Shown: positions 62,228 to 64,000 of the stretch, in pieces | How positions within the stretch are numbered: the first letter of the stretch is position 1 | Layout of the letters: each line of letters starts with the position of its first letter | DNA from: Mesorhizobium sp. M8A.F.Ca.ET.218.01.1.1 | Lineage (GTDB): Bacteria > Pseudomonadota > Alphaproteobacteria > Rhizobiales > Rhizobiaceae | Length of the DNA: 64,000 bases | Direction: 5' to 3' | Assembly (NCBI RefSeq): GCF_004791165.1 | Contig: NZ_SRUZ01000003.1 | Span: 558,001 to 622,000, forward strand | Program-made: the position numbers and the translations under genes | The notes under the pieces: generated by a model | Seen by the model: only the letters and a program-made list of their open reading frames with translations | Database searches by the model: none | Told to the model about the DNA's origin: nothing

Positions 62228-62572
62228 ATGACCGCGTTTCTTTCCGTCGACACCAAAAGCGTCGAGCCCGAATCCGGTGCGCCCGCGCCGGATCGTCTGA
62301 TCTCCGGCGATCCGAAATTCCGCACCTGGAATGTCGAGGAGCGCGACGGCGGCCTCTATGCCGGCATCTGGGAATCGACCCCCGGCAAATGGCGCATCGT
62401 CTATGACGAATGGGAGTTCTGCCACATTCTCTCAGGCGTCTCGGTGATCGCGGACGAGGGCGGCGAGGCGCGCACCGTCAAGGCCGGCGACAGCTTCGTG
62501 CTGCGGCCGGGCTTCAGGGGAAGCTGGGAAGTGCTTGAAACGACTCGCAAGGAGTATGTGATCAAGCTTTGA
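62228..62572 (+). CDS. Cupin-domain protein (DUF861-like)
   Basis: The 114-residue single cupin has DGGLYAGIWESTPGKWRIVY, then DEWEFCHILSGVSVIADEGG and GDSFVLRPGFRGSWEVLETT, the two conserved cupin motifs with a reduced metal-ligand set (no HxH pair), as in the DUF861 group. It may be regulated with metY. Its stop TGA is immediately adjacent to the stop of the convergent next gene (palindrome TGATCA at 62570-62575). Confidence 0.88.
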   Translation: MTAFLSVDTKSVEPESGAPAPDRLISGDPKFRTWNVEERDGGLYAGIWESTPGKWRIVYDEWEFCHILSGVSVIADEGGEARTVKAGDSFVLRPGFRGSWEVLETTRKEYVIKL

Positions 62573-63637
62573 TCATTTCGCCGGGAACTGGGCGAGGCAC
62601 GCGTCCGAGGCCTTGTCGTGAGCGGCCAGCAATTCGCTGTCCTGCGCATCGATGTCCGCGTCCGATATCTCGTCGCGATAATATTGCGTCAGGAGATCCA
62701 TCCCTGTTTGCGTGACGCCCTGCGTCGGCAGCTCGCGGGCAAGGCAGCCGCACAGGCCAAGCGCGCGGTCCGGCGAACCGGTCTTGCGGTTGGTCAGGAT
62801 GAAATCCTGCACCGGACAGGCGTCGAGGAAGGCATCGAAGTCAAGTCGCTGCTGCTGCTGGTCGCCATGGTTGAAATAGGCCGGCTGCCACTGGCTCTTG
62901 CCGCTGGCGACGTCGCAGCCGGTGCCGGCATCCTCCGCGTCCTTGACCAGAGCCTGCCACGGCTTTTCCCTGTCACCGGTCGGATAGACAAAGCTTTCGC
63001 CGAAAGAGGCCGCGTAGGTGTCGAGATCGGCCTGTGCAAGGCCGATCGTCTCGAACCGGTTGAACTGGCACTGGCATTCGCTGGTCACCCGTTCAGCCTC
63101 ACCCTCTTCGGGCTGTTCGCTCGATTTGTTTTTCCGGCAGGCCGCGATAAAGGCAGTGCCGTCGAGCGAAGAAGCGGGAAATGTCGAGCTGTCGGCATAG
63201 CGCTCATCGTTCCAACTGGCCAGCGTCTGGTTGAGCTGCAGGTCGATAAAGCCTTTGCGCTTGAAGGCGCCGAGCCCGACCTTGGCCGGGTCCGTCAGCC
63301 TGGCGCCCGGAATGTCGCCCAGCACCTCGCGATAGCCGTCGCCCTCCAGCACGAACAGGAACAGCCCGCACTTGACCCCGTCGCAGGCAGGATCCTGCAC
63401 ATAGACATAGATCTCGGAAAATCCGTCGAGGTTGAAATCGACCTCATAGGCGCCGAACCTCTCCGCCGGCACTTTCGCGCCAATCTGGCGTTCGAGCAGC
63501 ACGCTCGCCAGCTTCCTGGCGATGGCGTCACTGTTTTGCTGCGGGATATTCTCCGTCTGCTGGGCCACGGCGCCAGCCATGCAGCCGAGCAGAATCGTCA
63601 CGGCGAGCGCGATCGCGCCTCTCGAAAACAATCTCAT
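62573..63637 (-). CDS. Secreted cysteine-containing protein of unknown function
   Basis: The 354-residue protein starts with a signal peptide (RGAIALAVTILLGCMAGAVA, cleavage before QQTENIPQ). The N-terminal part (EVDFNLDGFSEIYVYVQDPA) looks like an FG-GAP- or EF-hand-like Asp-rich stretch. The rest holds about ten cysteines (for example ECQCQFNRF, GLCGCLARELP, DACLAQFP), probably disulfide-bonded, with two similar modules in which a QxGM/QADLD-type helix follows a CxC motif. I do not recognise the family. It is convergent with the cupin gene and downstream of the P450 gene on the same strand. Confidence 0.7.
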   Translation of the reverse strand: MRLFSRGAIALAVTILLGCMAGAVAQQTENIPQQNSDAIARKLASVLLERQIGAKVPAERFGAYEVDFNLDGFSEIYVYVQDPACDGVKCGLFLFVLEGDGYREVLGDIPGARLTDPAKVGLGAFKRKGFIDLQLNQTLASWNDERYADSSTFPASSLDGTAFIAACRKNKSSEQPEEGEAERVTSECQCQFNRFETIGLAQADLDTYAASFGESFVYPTGDREKPWQALVKDAEDAGTGCDVASGKSQWQPAYFNHGDQQQQRLDFDAFLDACPVQDFILTNRKTGSPDRALGLCGCLARELPTQGVTQTGMDLLTQYYRDEISDADIDAQDSELLAAHDKASDACLAQFPAK

Positions 63638-63659
63638 AGCAAGCCCCAGCCCACTATGG

Positions 63660-64000
63660 TCAGAAGCGCACGGAGAGCGCCTCCAGCCCATGGAAGTGGT
63701 AAGTGTCGCGGAAGCGGGGCTGTTCGGCAAGATGCAGTAGCGGGTACCGCTCGAACAAAGTCTTCAGCGAAACCTGCAGTTCGAGCCGGGCGAGTGGTGC
63801 GCCGATGCAGAAATGGATGCCGGCACCGAACGACACGTTCTTTTGGTCCGGTCGGCCGGACTGGAAGGCAAGGGGTTCGGCGAAGGCGTGCGGGTCATGA
63901 TTGGCCATGCCGAGCAAAAGCCCGATCGTCTGGCCCGGCCGCACGACGATGCCGGGCGCGATTTCGATTTCCTCATAGGCATAGCGCATGAACATGTGCA
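63660..64000 (-). CDS. Cytochrome P450, C-terminal part
   Basis: The last 113 residues of a P450 monooxygenase lie here; the N-terminal part is beyond the right edge. The heme-binding loop is intact as FGAGIHFCIGAPLARLE with the thiolate cysteine, preceded by LLLGMANHDPHAF and followed by LFERYPLLHLAEQPRFRD. The class I bacterial soluble type is likely. The substrate cannot be inferred from this part. Confidence 0.93.
   Translation of the reverse strand, partial: HMFMRYAYEEIEIAPGIVVRPGQTIGLLLGMANHDPHAFAEPLAFQSGRPDQKNVSFGAGIHFCIGAPLARLELQVSLKTLFERYPLLHLAEQPRFRDTYHFHGLEALSVRF

Overview
The window is a high-GC chromosomal segment from an alphaproteobacterium of the Hyphomicrobiales, most probably Mesorhizobium. 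This rests on the gene order (glyA-nrdR-ribD-ribE-ribH-nusB; DUF177-plsX-fabH-ihfA-merR; argC with rpsI/rplM; ldtR-ldtP), a RIME-like intergenic palindrome, and rhizobial-style promoters. I call 71 complete or edge-truncated protein genes, 4 broken or remnant genes, one tRNA and several regulatory sites. There is no rRNA, CRISPR array, insertion sequence or phage.

Layout. 1-7.7 kb: 5' part of hemB, a DUF2066 protein, a methyltransferase, a 3-hydroxyisobutyryl-CoA hydrolase-like enzyme, the LdtR-LdtP cell-wall pair and a Na+/H+ antiporter. 7.8-15 kb: the one-carbon/riboflavin block (glyA, nrdR, ribD, ribE, ribH, nusB), interrupted between ribE and ribH by about 1.5 kb of accessory DNA with a broken HEAT-repeat gene, a TacA/TacT-type toxin-antitoxin pair and a small antitoxin-like ORF. 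15-23.4 kb: an MFS transporter, an FMN reductase, a four-gene osmoprotectant ABC importer of YehZYXW layout carrying a RIME-like palindrome inside the operon, and the proton-pumping pyrophosphatase hppA. 23.4-29.2 kb: bamE, a cytochrome bc1 chaperone, and the fatty-acid/phospholipid block plsX-fabH-ihfA-merR.

29.2-32.7 kb is a looser accessory stretch: a TupA-like ATP-grasp protein, a secreted peptide with 24 histidines, a frameshifted periplasmic gene, a small XRE regulator and a YbaK-type deacylase, ending at tRNA-Pro(GGG). 33-40.1 kb is an exopolysaccharide cluster: O-antigen ligase/polymerase, priming glycosyl-phosphotransferase, GT4 glycosyltransferase and Wza-like export lipoprotein, divergent from a Wzz-type chain-length protein fused to a kinase-like domain that has lost its P-loop. 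40.1-47 kb is a polyamine-type ABC importer operon with an Asp/Glu/hydantoin racemase and a GNAT enzyme, divergent from a GntR/FCD regulator across two palindromes.

47-64 kb: a CelD/BcsL-like acetyltransferase, polysaccharide deacetylase, ctaA, a truncated phosphotransferase gene coupled to argC, agmatinase, an acyltransferase, a glycerophosphodiesterase, rplM-rpsI with a clear promoter and leader hairpin, a LysE exporter, a thioesterase, enoyl-CoA hydratase, a VOC-AAA-CoA-binding run, O-acetylhomoserine sulfhydrylase with a structured leader, a cupin, an unknown secreted protein, and the 3' end of a cytochrome P450 gene.

Most of the window is core metabolism. The parts worth attention are the riboflavin-operon island, the His-rich peptide, the GntR palindromes, the degenerate kinase domain in the Wzz protein, and the broken genes. 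I did not find a convincing new multi-gene system.
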